Shown here: positions 42,501-54,874 of the stretch, piece by piece
Layout: each line of letters begins with the position of its first letter
Position numbering within the stretch: the stretch's first letter is position 1
DNA from: Lichina pygmaea
Taxonomy: Eukaryota > Ascomycota > Lichinomycetes > Lichinales > Lichinaceae
Length of the DNA stretch: 64,000 nt
Reading direction: 5' to 3'
Assembly (NCBI GenBank): GCA_963422465.1
Contig: OY730169.1
Span: 5,456,001-5,520,000 of the forward strand
The notes under the pieces: generated by a model
Seen by the model: only the letters and a program-made list of their open reading frames with translations
The model's database searches: none
Told to the model about the DNA's origin: nothing
Program-made: the position numbers and the translations under genes

Positions 42501-44321
42501 GACAAACCCCGGCAAAGGATCATTGCCTGGTCGAATGTTTCAAAGTGAGTCTTTCAAGACAGCTTCTTAGACACGGCTGATGGCTGACTTTGATGACCAT
42601 GTTTGCTGTCCCTCGAGGCTGTCCGGCAAGCTGGTCGTCTGATGACGGAGCAACATTGACAACCGCGAGGCTCCGTACAGTACTGTCTCGTCCCGGCGAC
42701 CTGCCCAAGGAGCTGGGCAGTCATCTGACACGACGTACGGGCACGACTCGCGTCCTCGGCATCCAGCTGGCGAACAGATGCACGTTGGGGCTCTTTCCGG
42801 TCAAGGCGATCGTCGGAGGGGCTGACAGCGCAGGAAGAGAAAGAGGCGCGATGCGACGACGGTGTGTGCCTCACCTTGACATCAGCCCTACATATCGAGG
42901 ATGATTGACAAAGCTCCCCCGGAAACGAACAGGACGGGATGACGGCGATCTGTTTCTATTCTACTGAGCACGAGCTACAGTATTACGCACGCTGGGGCAG
43001 CCGACCCCAGCGTGCCGAGGTCGTCTTATTCTTAGGCGCCTGCAGCACGCCGCCTTCTCTGACACACGGCCCCGCTCTTCCAACATCAGAAAAGCTGACC
43101 ACTGACAGCGACTTGCGTACGTGCGTACGTCCCAAGATGTTGCTTTTGCTGTGCGACTGTGCGGTGTTCGGTGCTTGGTGGGGCCGGCGCATTAGCCCCA
43201 ATCCTTCGCCGAAGCGAAGATACGAAGACTCTGGGCACGACAGGGCGCTAAGTTAATCGGCCGCTGGCCATGCGCCCGCGCGGCACAGCGTCAAGTACGG
43301 CGACCTCATTGGAGCCTGACCAGCAGGTCCCGGGAAGTCAAAGGGCCGCCGATTCTGTCTCATGGACGAATAGGGCAGGCTGTGCCACCGTTCAGCATGC
43401 GCCCGTCGTCCTCCCGGCGGGTCTTTTCCAGAGGACGAAGTCGTGGAAGTTTCGGATCGGGTCGGCCAGAGGGGCGCGGTGACGGCCAGCGCGCGAACAG
43501 GCGGAGGAATCCTTGTCGAGTCTTGTCGTTGCTGCCAGGACGTACTCGTATGTACGGACGTACGTGCGCGCGGAGCACTCTTGAAGTACTCCAACGGCAA
43601 GTACGTACGAGAATGCGATACTGCCCTCTCCACCTGTCTCAGTTCGCTCGACGGGGTCCTCAATTTTTAGCACCGGTCTAGTGCCAAAGCTGCAGCCTCG
43701 CTCGCTGCAGCTCGTTTTGGGAGTTCGGCTTATGCGGCTGCGTCCACGGTGGCCCGTCTTACTGCTGCGACTGTACTTCCGTACGTAAGTGGGCCGGCGC
43801 GGCCGGCTGTGAGTTGGCCCGGGCCAAGATACATCGGCCTCTTCCAATTTTACCCACCTTCCCCCTCCTCCTGCTCTAGCCGCCGGACGTGGTACGGTAT
43901 CGACTTCACCTTTGGCCAAACTCGGCTGCGGGCCCTTGATCGACGCGGCAAGGCGTGCACTGCAGCGGTCGCTGCAGAGCCTACCACCCGGCATCGGTCG
44001 CGCTCAGACAAAACCGGACGCCGGTCCGCCGTCGATTCTGCTCCTCCGCTTCCTGCGACAGCTGGGCTCTCTTTCACTCCTGACGTACGTGCGTACGTGT
44101 GGTCCCATTTCACTTCGTTGCATCCTCGTCTTTTCGATTGGGATAGGGAACGTCTGGGACTCCGAGGGTGCCGGTCTCCACATCGAAAGACGAAGGCATC
44201 CCCTGGTCATCAATCACTCTTTCCCATCTGGTCGTTCTCCGGCCCGAGCTGGACGGATTTCGGTCTCTGCTGGAGCCCAGAGCGCGATCGCAGTCGGACA
44301 GTCGCAAAGGTGTCGCAAAGA
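39552..44321. other. Long gene-free interval
   Basis: About 4.8 kb upstream of two divergent genes with no recognisable protein, tRNA or rRNA gene. Open frames here (for example up to 234 codons near 40211-40915) are Arg/Ser/Pro-rich, lack family motifs and look like chance frames. GTAC-rich, self-complementary stretches recur near 39850-39910 and 43545-43610. It could hold noncoding transcripts or decayed repeats I cannot identify. Confidence 0.4.
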
Positions 44322-46051
44322 ATGTCGGCTGAGGGCAGCAGAAGCGGACCTGCAGCTTCGTCGCAGGAGACCAGCTATCCCGCGGCCGTCGAGGCGAGGT
44401 CGCGGGCGTCCTCGAGCTCGTCCAGGAGTCTGTCGCTGAAGCCGCCGCGCACCCCTCGGTTCGCCGAGGCCACGGCGGTGCACTCGCCCGTCGAGCCGTC
44501 GCAGACGAGCCGGTCACCGTTCGCCGACCCGCCCGGCACCATGACGAACCATTACCACCCCCAACCTCAGCCGTCGGACGTCGGCTTCGGTTACATCGCG
44601 AACGACGATGCTTCGAGGAACGCCTCGTACCCGGGCATGCCGGTCGAGGAGGACTACAACGCGTCGACGGCACCGAAGTCGCCGCTCAAGAGCGCCCTCA
44701 AGGTGCCCGGCACTCCTGGTCGCCAGCTCGACAACCCGTTGAGCCCGACCTTCAGGCAGGAGCAGCTTCTGGAGAAGCGCGAGGCCGAGGCCGACAGGGA
44801 GAACGCCCGAGACCTGGTCAGTTTCGCCCGCTCGCTTGCTCCCGGCGTTGCGCGACCCGACGGCAGGGGCCTGGAGGACTGACTTGCGTCGATCCGCAAC
44901 AGAAAGTGAAGGTGCGGGTACGGATGGCCAAGATCGTGCTGCGAGGTGTCAATTTCAGCTGTAGCCTCATCGTCCTGGCCATGGTCGCGACGGCCTTTGT
45001 CATCTTCAACCGGACCAAGAACCTCGCCAGGAGAAACGACCTCGTCCCGTGGGCGCCCAAGACGATCCTCTGGCCTCACATCACGCTGCTCGTGATCGCG
45101 TGCATCTCGCTGGTGCTTTCGGTCGTCGTCATCTGCGCCTACATGCGTGGCGGCCACCGCCGAGCCGAGAAGGCGGCCGTGTACTACACCGTCTTCGCCG
45201 TCGGCTTCTTCGCCTTCAGCATCGTCATGTGGGCCGTCGGTGCCGGAGTGCTGAACGGCACCAAGAACAACAGCGGCAACAAGGACATGTGGGGCTGGAG
45301 CTGCGTCAACAACCGACGCAAGCAGCTCTTCCAGGACGACGTCGACTACGATCTGGTGTGCCGCCTTCTGGTGAGTGCCGTCTTGCGACGCCCTTCGCCC
45401 CCCCTTCGACGGCCCCCCCCCCCCCCGACTGACCCTCTTCTCTCCTTCCCTCCGCAGAACTGGAGTCTCATCTGCTGCCTCATCGAGGTCGTCGTCGAGA
45501 CCATCACCATCGCCATCTACGCCTTCATCTTCTACCGGTACTGGTCCAAGCGAAAGCTGCGAAAGACGATGGACCTCCGCGACAATGCCCGGCAGGACAT
45601 GTACCTGGCTCAGCTGCGGTCGCAGTCGGCCCCCAACACGCCAGGCTTCGGCGGACCGATGACCCCACGCCCGGGCGAGGATCGATTCTCGCAAGCCGAA
45701 AAGGGCGAGAGCCCCTCGACCCAGTTCGCGACCTCGAGCGAGCCCAAGTCGTTCAGGCTGCAGCCGCCACCGATCAGGGTGCAGAACGCGACCCCGAAGC
45801 TCGGCTCGGACGGGTTCGACAACGCCGCGTCGGCGCCGCTGCACTGGGCCGCCGCGCCAGGCGAACCGCTGTACGAAACCGTGCCCGTCCCCGGCTCCTA
45901 CGCGACCAGCCGGCCGGCGCCAAGCCCGACCTTCGCTCCTACACCCGTCGATCCTCTCCTCTCCAGACAGGCCCTGACGTCGGAACGCCGCATCGAAAGC
46001 CCTCCGTCGAGTCCTCGAATCGCTCCCGCATCGGACTCGTTGCAGAGATGA
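44322..46051 (+). CDS. Four-TM membrane protein, MARVEL-like topology
   Basis: Predicted 518-residue integral membrane protein of unknown function. The long N-terminal region (about 165 residues) is Ser/Pro-rich and probably cytosolic. Four transmembrane segments follow: VNFSCSLIVLAMVATAFVIF, ITLLVIACISLVLSVVVIC, YYTVFAVGFFAFSIVMWAV and LICCLIEVVVETITIAIYAF. A loop with a conserved-looking WGWSCVNN lies before the last. The C-terminal tail (about 150 residues) is Pro/Ser-rich with many SP/TP sites, suggesting phosphorylation. Exons 44322-44816, 44903-45370, 45458-46051 sum to 1557 bp, in frame. The frame is open upstream to 43749, but MSAEGSRSGP is chosen because the upstream part looks like leader sequence. 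The TM layout resembles fungal MARVEL-type proteins; not confirmed. Confidence 0.75.
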
Positions 46052-46711
46052 CGGCTCTCCTCTCCGTCGGGAAGACCAAAAGGGACTCTTCCTACATCAC
46101 CTTTCACTTCTCTGTCCATGCCGGTCGAAGCAACGCCAGTCAACGCATCCTTTCTTTCGTCTACTTCTTTCTCGGTCGAGCTTGACATTACATGCTGCAC
46201 TCGGTGGAAAGCTGTGGGTCGCGCGGTCTGGAGTGATCTGCTGCGGTGTTTGGATTGGCGAGGATGCATCTTGACGCGCTCGTTTGGTTGCTTAGATACA
46301 GCTACCATCACCATCTTATTATCGACAATCAGCTTTCTCGGAGAGAGGATGATACTGATACGGCCGCCGCTACAGGGCAAGTGTCCAGACAGTGAGGGGG
46401 CGTTTCCCTAGTTGTCCTACTTCTACTCCTTGTAGCACTCGACCTCTCTAGCTCTGACGTTCGTGTGCCATTATTTACCACCTTTCCGTGTCTTTTCTGG
46501 GCTGTAGCACAAGTATCAAGAACCAGGCTACGTACTTGTTCGGACGCTCGTCGCCGTCGTACATACGATCGAAATTTGCCCGCAGTGGGTCTATCGCCTT
46601 CAGTACTAAATACTCAAATCACCAGTCTTGGAGGACCGTCACTCCACTCCCTGTCGTGTCACGGCGGACACAAGCTACGCGCAGCCTTCGCTGGAGACTA
46701 CGTACGTATCG
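46052..46711. other. Intergenic region between tandem genes
   Basis: 660 bp holding the 3' end of the membrane-protein gene and the promoter of the kinase gene. An in-frame upstream ATG at 46628 could add 28 residues to the kinase. No other feature seen. Confidence 0.3.
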
Positions 46712-48007
46712 ATGTGGAACTCATCAAAACTCGACGTGGCGAAGGTTCAGCTGTCGTCCGCCATACGAAGCCGACTGCCCCGAAGCCAACCGTCCCGAAG
46801 ATACTCGACCGGCCCGAATCCAACGCCTGGGAAGAGCCCGTTCAAGTTCTGGCCCTTCTTCTTGATCACCGTCGTCGGCACGTCGACGTACGTGTTCATG
46901 GTCAAGAGTCGACAAGGTATCGTCCCGTCATCTCTGCATGTCCGTCGTTGAGGACCCTTGGCCCCCAGAGCGTCCACCGGGCGTCCTACGACGTGGCCTC
47001 GTGCAAGCCGCTACACCTCTGGATCTGTACGCTGACGAGGCCGAGTTGCAGGCACTTCACCAAAGCCCCGTGGCCCCCAACGAGTCAACCCACCAGCGGG
47101 CATCGCCTAGCCTAGCTTCGCCACCAGCGCCCACTTCCAGCCCCAGCAGCTCCCCCTCAGAAAGCCAACTACGAGCAATGGCTCCAACGCTGCCCGCGCC
47201 GCAAGACCACCCCCGCCTTGCCTCCCCCCCAAAGAGGCTCCCGGCGTTCTCGTCCGAGGACGTGACGGTGATCTTTGTTCTGGGCGGGCCCGGGTCGGGC
47301 AAGGGCACACAGTGCGGGTATCTGGTCAAAGACTACGGCTTCGTGCATCTGTCGGCGGGAGATCTGCTGCGAGCCGAACAGGAGCGGCCCGGCAGCGAGT
47401 TCGGTGAGCTCATCCATCGTTGCATCCGGGAGGGTGTGATCGTGCCGATGGAGGTTACCGTCGCGTTGCTGGAGAACGCCGTGAGGGGCGCCTTGGCGGA
47501 GTCTTCACCATCAGACGGCAGCAACGAGGGCGAGGAGCCGGGGAGGAAGTTGACGGGGAGGTTTCTCATCGACGGTGTGTTCGTTCGTGCGCTTTCCAGA
47601 ATCCCGCCTGGCCCGCCATCTTCCCTTCCCTCTCACAATGTCGCCACCCAAGCTAAATTGCGTCCCCCCTTCCAGGATTCCCCCGCAAGATGGACCAGGC
47701 CCTGGAGTTTGAGCGGACGGTGTGCGAGAGCCGGTTCACGATCTTCTTCGACTGCCCGATCGAGACGATGCTCGAGCGGCTGCTGAACCGGGCCAAGACC
47801 TCGGGACGCGCCGACGACAACCCGGACTCGATCAAGAAGCGCTTCCGCACCTTTGAGGACACCAGCATGCCCGTGGTCGACTACTTCCGCAAGCAGGACA
47901 AGGTCGTCACCGTCGACGCCTCGCCGGACCCGGACGTCGTCCACCAGAACGTGCTCGCGCAGTTGAGGCTGAGGGGCGTCGCGACAGAGACGGCGCAGTC
48001 TGCCTGA
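46712..48007 (+). CDS. URA6: UMP/CMP kinase with N-terminal presequence and membrane anchor
   Basis: Phosphorylates UMP and CMP with ATP in pyrimidine nucleotide synthesis. The kinase core begins with VIFVLGGPGSGKGTQCGYLV (P-loop), then HLSAGDLLRAEQ, a GRFLIDGFPRKMDQALEFE segment, FDCPIETMLERLLNRA and SGRADDNPDSIKKRF. About 125 residues precede it: an Arg/Ser-rich presequence ending RSQPSRRYSTGP, then a hydrophobic segment FKFWPFFLITVVGTSTYVF, which suggests mitochondrial or membrane association. A Ser/Glu-rich insert (ESSPSDGSNEGEEPG) lies before GRFLIDG. Exons 46712-46916, 46969-47574, 47676-48007 sum to 1143 bp, 380 residues. The second intron splits the DGFPR motif. Start MWNSSKL chosen; 46628 is an alternative. 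Confidence 0.88.
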
Positions 48008-48996
48008 GCCGTCTGTCTTGTCTTGTCATGTCTTGTCCTGTAGTCGTCTTGCCTTTGATGTAGGTACAGTACGTATATACGTGTGGTTGTGTGGGTGTGT
48101 ACGTATGTGTTGGTGTCTCTTGGTTTATATACAGTATGTCTACTCGTGTACGTGACTATATCCACTGTCATTCATCTTTCCTTGTACAATGCTTCTCTCC
48201 GTTCTCTGTTCTCTCCTCTTTCTTCTCTAACGATCACCTCTCTAGTCATCTGATGATCCATCAATTCATTCATATATTCGTCCATCCATCGACCCATCCA
48301 TCCATCCACTCCATAACCATATCTCTTTCCCTTTCACTCCCCACACAAACCCCTCTTATCACCCTCCTCTTTCCCTTCTTTCCTATCTTCCAAACAACTC
48401 TTTCCCAGCCAGGCAGGTCTGACCCCCCCCCCCCCCCCCCCCCAAATCAGTCCTTCTCAGATCAATTCCACCCTTCTTCTTTCTTCATCTTTTTTTCCTT
48501 CTCTACATGTCCTTCTCTCTCTCTCTCTCTCTCTCACACGCACACCTGCACACACACCTGCACACACACACATCTTAATGTACTGTACGTCACCCCCGAT
48601 AAACAGAGAGCGAACAGTGCTCGGACCTATAATATACGTCACCCACGATAAACGGAGCGTACCGCCCTTGGAACCACCACAGACAGAACCGGTGATATCT
48701 GTGACGTGAAACCGATCGCCAAACCCCCCCCCCCGGCCCCAAACTTCCAATCTTTCTCTCCTCCCCCCTCCCCTCTGGAAAGATGGAAAGATGGAAAGCC
48801 GCAGGCATACAACAGACTACTCGTACCGTACCGTACTTCTGTGCCAAGCAACATCACTTGACTCTAGAGACGGTATGATCGCACGCTTTTGGGGGTTTTG
48901 GGGAAGCTGGACGAAGAGTACCATGGGGACAATCGTCACGTAAGGCACTTCTTGGAGGGAAAAGTACAAAAGTACGGTACTCTTCTAGAAACGGAT
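48008..48996. other. Convergent intergenic region rich in simple repeats
   Basis: 989 bp between two convergent stop codons. It holds pyrimidine-rich tracts, a run of about 22 C (near 48422-48443), a CT run followed by CA-rich sequence near 48510-48572, and a shorter C run near 48725. No gene seen. Confidence 0.5.
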
Positions 48997-50749
48997 CTAC
49001 TCTCCCCCCTCGCCCCGCCCGCCTGTAGAAACACCTGTAGCGCCGGCACCGGAACCAGCACCGCCACCACCACCACCACCGGCACCACCACCACCACCAG
49101 CTGCACCACCACCACCACCACCACGGCCACCTGCACCGGCACCGCCTTTTCGTGGTCCAGACCCCCCACCGACTCCCGCGGCCGGACCGCCGCCGCCCTG
49201 TCCGCCTTGCGGCCCGCCGAAACCGCCGTGGCCGGCGCCGCCCATGCCGAGGCCGCTGAACCGGCCCTCGAGGTCCCTCGCCTCGCGCGGCCTCGCCTGC
49301 TCGACCTGTTCGCGCTCGGTCTTCAGGATCTTGAGGACGCCCTCGAGGCTGGTCTTCCACGTGTCCAGACGAGCGGCGACTTGGCGCCACTGCTTCTCGG
49401 TGAAGATGCGGTGGGTGGCGCGGTGGATGAGGAAGGTCTTGTTGAGCTGCGACAGCTTCCCCTCCACGAGCCCGGCGCGGATCACGTCGATCACCCACAT
49501 CTCGACGTCGGCCGACGGGATCTGCAGCGCCTTCGCGATGCTGCCGTACGGGAGGCTGCGCGACGAGCTCGATGCCGCGAGGCTGGCAAGCGTTAGGAGG
49601 CGCATTTTCCGGCGCAGCACGCCTTCGTCGAGGCCTTGCTGCTCGAACCAGGTCTTCTGGTCTCTGGCTTTCTGCGCTCCGTTGGCCGCCTTGCCGGCCT
49701 GGTCTTCGTCCTCCTCGTCGCTATCGGTTTCGTCTTCGTGCTCGTCCCGGAAATCGTCAAAGTCGTCCAGCAGCTTGCCATTGAAAATCTCGAGAAGCTC
49801 GAACCAGTTGGGATCGGACCTGCGAAGGCCTTGGACGGCGTCGAGCGTCGTCAGGTCCTGAAAGTCGAAGTGAGAAGGGTTGCTTAATGCGGATTTGAGA
49901 GCACGTAGGCCGAGTCTCCGTGCCTGCGGGCTGCCGGATTTTGAGGGAGGCAGTATGCGCAGGGCACGAGTGAGATAGCGGTACGATTCCCTGTACGCGT
50001 CGAAACGCATGTCAGCCGTCTGGCAGAAGGGGCATCCAGACAGCTCTCACGAGACCGAGACACATACTCGGATTCACCGGCGTCCTCGGCCGCCATCGCA
50101 ATCTCCAGGAAAAGCTTCTGCTGCTCCGCCTCGTCCGAATCCCACTCGACAATCCATCGGTCCAGGTTCTTGAGCTGCGGTCTCAACATCTCGTACATGC
50201 CATGGTTCTTGACCACCGACACGATCGCCAGGAACACGTGGTACCGCACGTCGTTGTCCGACTGTAGGATGTTGAAGATGGTCGTCAAGATGGTCAATGC
50301 CATGGGTGGTCCGTTCATCGGCGACGACGTGATGGGCTGCGCGAGATTCCCGCAGATGCGCGGCAGGAACATGTTGATGTTTGGCGACTGTCGAACCAGG
50401 TGGATCAGGAGGTTATACGTCTGTATGAATTCTAGCGGAGTGGGCATCATTATACGGCTCGAGACTCGCAGGAGAACAGATGAGCAAGGTGAACGGTCGA
50501 AGAAAGGGCGGGCACCCAGTCCACGTACACACCTCGTTCTGGAGCGGAGTTCAGCGATACGCTGGCGGTGACCAGCTTCTTGAGAGCCTCATCCTTCTGG
50601 TTGTCTCCGAGCAAGCGCACCACCTCGGCCTGCACGGTTTTGCCATCCTGGCTTGGAGGCTTCTTGACGTGGTCGAGATACTGCGCCAATTCCTCGGTGA
50701 GCTCCTCGAACGAGCCTTCGATGAGCAGCGTGTTGGCTGGTTCGGGCAT
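48997..50749 (-). CDS. Eukaryotic translation initiation factor 3 subunit M
   Basis: PCI-domain subunit of eIF3, which recruits the 40S ribosome to mRNA. The N-terminal helical part (EELAQYLDHVKKP) is followed by repeats (YHVFLAIVSVVKNHGMYEML, QKLFLEIAMAAEDAGESEES, YRYLTRALRILP) and a PCI/winged-helix region near residues 335-410 (LPYGSIAKALQIPSADVE, VIDVIRAGLVEGKLSQLN, THRIFTEKQWRQV). Exons 50749-50533, 50464-50068, 49990-48997 sum to 1608 bp, 535 residues. The last ~85 residues are almost pure Gly/Ala low complexity, absent from typical family members of about 370-420 residues. A short acidic insert (DEHEDETDSDEEDED) lies before the PCI region. Confidence 0.9.
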
Positions 50750-51217
50750 GATGGACGACGGAGATGCGGCTCGCGCCCAGGATCAGGAGCGGCGGATGGC
50801 ACTCGTACAAATATCGGCCGAGGTCGCCTGCCTGGTACCGTAGGGCTTCAACGCGTTCGAAAAGGCACAACCCGTAATTTTTGAGATATTGGTGCGCGGG
50901 GCCGGGGAAATGTATTGCCGACCCGTCGTCATCGCCTGCGGCGCTTCAACCGCTTGTTGGATGGACTGGGCTTTCATACGCCCAACTTACAGTATCTCTT
51001 GACCACTGGCGACTTGACGTAGCCTAACGATAGGGGCACCAAGCCAGGCAAACACAGTAGTATTAGGCAGTTGATTGGTGTACTGTAGCCGCCGACGTTG
51101 GAACAAGGCCTAGTTCGTACGTATGCATAAGCATTGCATCCTCTGTCTGGGTATCACCGCTATCGTAGTTCTTCATAAAGCTCCTGCTGCAATGTACATC
51201 TGTTGATCATCACCCTC
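50750..51217. other. Intergenic region
   Basis: 468 bp between the eIF3m start and the exchanger stop, both on the minus strand. It should hold the eIF3m promoter and the exchanger 3' end. No further gene seen. Confidence 0.3.
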
Positions 51218-54200
51218 CTATGCTGAGCGGTCACCACCGACCCAGCCCGTAACTTCAATCGCGACGTTACCAACGGTGCTTACTGTCCAGAGACCCACCA
51301 GTCCCCAGCCCAGATTACGATCTAGGCGCCACCCGTTCAGGGGCACGAAGATGAGCAAGCTCGTTAGTGTGAGCAGCAGAGTGGCTCCAGAGATGACCAG
51401 GGTCGAGCTGATCTCCAGCATGTACGGCTTATAGTGCGGAGCGCCCTGGTGATGCGTTCCGTGTCGTAGCGTGTTGTAGAGCCCGCCGATGCCGATTCCG
51501 AGCAGGATGTTCATTAGAGGTCCTCCAAAGCAGGCCGAGAGCGCCATGACCTGGTAGCCAAGCCTGGCAACCGTAATGTCCGCGACGAGATCACCGAGCG
51601 AGTTGCCGACGGCAAAGATTGTGAGGCCTAGTATGGCGTCGGATATGCCCAAGACGACGCCAAACGCCTTGAGAACGCCAACCACCTCATTGGCGATGGT
51701 CGAGATCCAGGCGACGCTGACCAGAAACCCGATGAAGCAGAGGACGATGTGGTACCGAGGCGGTCTTTCGTGGCTCGTAGATGCCATGAACAGTACGAGC
51801 GCAGCGAGCGAAGCAGAACAGGTGTAGAGGAGGATCCATCCGAGCCTATCCAGATCGCTGGGATTTGACGCTGTGTTGGCCCAGATGACGAGCACCAAGA
51901 AAATGGGCCCCACGACCATCTGCACACCAACCAGCCACCGGTTCCATATCTTGACCGTTGGACGGTCGGCGGGATCCGAACTGAAAAGGTGCTGCTGGTG
52001 TTGCTGCCCGTCGTCGCCGTCGAAGCAGGTGCTCGAGCGGCTTTGATATTGTTCCAGAACGTCGCCGGAGAAGCCAAGACTGCCGTAGTTCCTGCTGGCG
52101 TCTGACAGTAGCCGACGAGTGACGGGTCGGGGCGCGCCAGAAGACGGCTCGATCGGGTCTTGAGCCTCGTTGACGGTCTCTTCGGTGACGATCAACGACG
52201 GACCTGCCGAGTCCGCAGACTTCGTACCAGCTGTGGTTGACGCTTGCGCAGCGATCTGGGAAGATGTCGCCGCATCCAAAGTCGGCTCGTCGAGTTCCAC
52301 GTCATCGCCCACCAGATGCACCACCGGCAACGTGACGGCGAGAAGAAAGACGCTCGGAGCAGCGACAATCCCCAACGATCTTTGCCAAAGGCTTTTCTCA
52401 CCCCAGTCTCGTAGCATCGGAAACAACGTAGCCCACACCAACGCCGGCGACGGGAAGATGTTCAGCCAGGACCAACGAGAGGGTCGTGACTGCGTTTGAA
52501 TAACCTCGGGGCTTCCCGTCCGCGGGAGACCAAATTCATCCGGGGCAAAAAGGGCATCTGTCGGATGGTTGACGTCTTGAGCGGACATGGGCATGGGCGA
52601 GTCGGTGAACATGGGAAACGGCGAAGGCGGCGCGGAGTCAGGCGATCGGACCCCAGAAAGCAATGCGAGCTGTGGTCGCGGTCGCGGTTCTCCCGCTGTT
52701 TGCTCGGCAGAGGAGGAGGCGCGGTCATCTTCGCTCTTTGCCCTTTCCTGTTTCTGTGGCAACACTCGCAAGAATCGCTCCTGAGGTGGGGCGAGTAGGT
52801 TCGAATCCGTCGAACGTCCAGGACCCGATAGGGTGCGCTCCGATATCGATGCTGATGGGGATATGGAAATGGTGGGCGAGGTGTTTCCGGAAGCCGACGT
52901 ATGCGGGTAGTTCATGTAGGATGTCCCGTCTTCGGCTTGCCTGGAAGCATCAGCGTGCCCGGGTCGCCAGACGGGCGCATGGCCGGACGGTGTCTGGCCT
53001 GGATGACTACCAAAGACACGACCCTCTGAGATGGCTCGCGCTCGCACACGCAGATAATGCAACGAGTCCGACTGTGTAGTCTCGTGCGATTCTTGACCGC
53101 CTCGAGCTCCATCCTGCGTCATTGCGGCACGCGAGTCCAGAGTCACCTGCGGATCCGAGGCTGACGACAGCTGATATCGAGGCTTTCTCCATGCGAGACC
53201 CGGATCGTATGAATGCCGTCTTCCCTGGTGAGGCTGAACAGCCGGTGGCCGGTACCTCTCTGTCGAGAAGAGCGATGCCCGGAAGTCAAGAGCTCCTACT
53301 AAGCTTGGGCGAATAGAATTCAGCATGGACGGACGTCGCGCTGCCAGATAGCGGTTCACTCGCATGCTGCTCCGGACGATAGCTAGACCGTTGTCATCCC
53401 CGTCATCGTCCAGTCGTACGACAGGTCCTTGGGATGACAGGCCCGGAGCAGACCTGTTAGTGGAACTCCCGCGTGGCGTAACCAATGGTGTCTCCTCCCC
53501 AGCCTCCTCGCCATCGGCGTCCGCGGCCCACGGCCGACCCGCCTCGACGCCGCCTGTGATACTGCGCTGAAACGCCGGGTCACTCTCTCGCTGCGCTTCA
53601 CCCTTCCTCCGCTTGTGGTGATACGCGCCCCAGTGCCACAAGATGACGAAGCTGACGTAGACGAGGTAGAAGCAGATCATGACGATAGACTCCCACAGCT
53701 GCAGTCTGCCGTCCGCCAGGAAGACCATGCTGAACGCCACCGCCACGATGAAGAATGACACGTCCCTCACAAAGCTGCCCCGGTTGACCTTGAACGGTTG
53801 CACTATGGCCATCGAGCCGGCCACGACTGCGGTGATGAACGTCGCTGCACCGATCAACTCGCCGATAGCCAGGCTTCCGCTGTGCGAGTTCATAGCCGCG
53901 AAGGTCGAAAAGACGTCCGGGCTGCCATTCCCAAAGGCCAACAACGTCACTCCCGCGACATTCTCATTGATCCCGAGGACGGTGGCGATGGTGCTGAGGT
54001 TGGGGCAGAAAAAGTCGCTCGCCGCAATACCGATCGTCATGAAGAGGAAGCACATCCAGCCGACCAATACTGCAAACGCGATGATCTTTGCATGGCGCGT
54101 CCGACAGAAGTAGAAGGAGAGATACGAGACAAGGCTCGGTTCCGAGGTCGCGCAATGTCTCTTGACAAATGCGCATTGGTCTCTCGCATGATGGACCAGC

Positions 54201-54500
54201 TTGCACTGCGAGCAGTCAGCTCTGCTCTCCTGGGAAATCAAGGCTGTGCCCGGGTCATCGGACCTCGTCGTCTATCCTGAGGGTCGAGACATCCTGGAGA
54301 CTGCTGAAGCGTCCAACCATGCGTCGTTGAGCCAATACGCTCTCGACGCCTTCATAGCCATCTTGCTTGTCCCCCTTCAGTTTCCAGCTCCACAGCGCCA
54401 GCGCCACTATACAAAACGCCGCCGTGGCAATGCGCCACACTTTGACACCGAGGGACCGATAGGCTGCGGCAGCAGTCCTCCGTGTGGGTGATTGCGCCAT
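51218..54500 (-). CDS. Cation/Ca2+ exchanger of the NCLX (SLC8B) type
   Basis: Membrane antiporter moving Ca2+ against Na+, Li+ or H+; fungal members sit in vacuolar, ER or mitochondrial membranes. The main exon (54241-51218 in frame) shows the NCLX cysteine-rich start (CKLVHHARDQCAFVKRHC), the alpha-1 repeat GVTLLAFGNGSPDVFSTFAA and the alpha-2 repeat GLTIFAVGNSLGDLVADITV near residues 860-920 of that exon. About ten further TM segments and a ~450-residue Ser/Pro-rich cytosolic loop are present. Upstream, an exon beginning MAQSPTRRTA at 54500 encodes a hydrophobic signal anchor (VWRIATAAFCIVALALWSW). It can join ESRADCSQC through a splice whose acceptor is near 54231, with a donor at about 54264. 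That intron would be only about 34 bp, so the junction is unsure. Confidence 0.85.
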
Positions 54501-54874
54501 GCAACATGAATCCCGGCTGAGCAAGGCTGCAGATGAACGGAACCTGTAGCTGTCATTGTCCGGGAAAGCGACATCGACTCATGGTGTCGTTTATATTCCC
54601 ATCGCGACGACGCCACTGTATATAGGTACTTACGTACGTACGTACGTATGTAGTGTAGTCGTAAGTGGGCAAGAGCAAGGATCTGGGGGCGCGACGGAGA
54701 AATATTTTTCCGTCGCCGTCGAGCTTTCACGTGCTTTCCACTTCTGTTTACGCGAGACAGTAAACAATGGAGATGCGATGACCACAACGACATCTGCTGC
54801 GTCAACTGTATCTTGAGAGCCTCTTGCTGGAGGGTTACCTATTCTCATCGTTGAAACTCGTCAATATATACTCG
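54501..54874. promoter_or_regulatory. Divergent promoter region between exchanger and BRN1
   Basis: 374 bp between the proposed start codons of two divergent genes, so it should carry both promoters. It contains a TACGTACGTACGTACG-type run near 54633-54650 and TATA-like stretches (ctgtatatag near 54616, caatatatac near 54862). Roles are inferred from position only. Confidence 0.4.

Noticed and set aside
43749-44321. Upstream in-frame extension of the four-TM protein
   Set aside because: The extra 191 codons are low-similarity Arg/Ser/Pro sequence over a likely promoter and leader; the Met at 44322 gives a more typical start.
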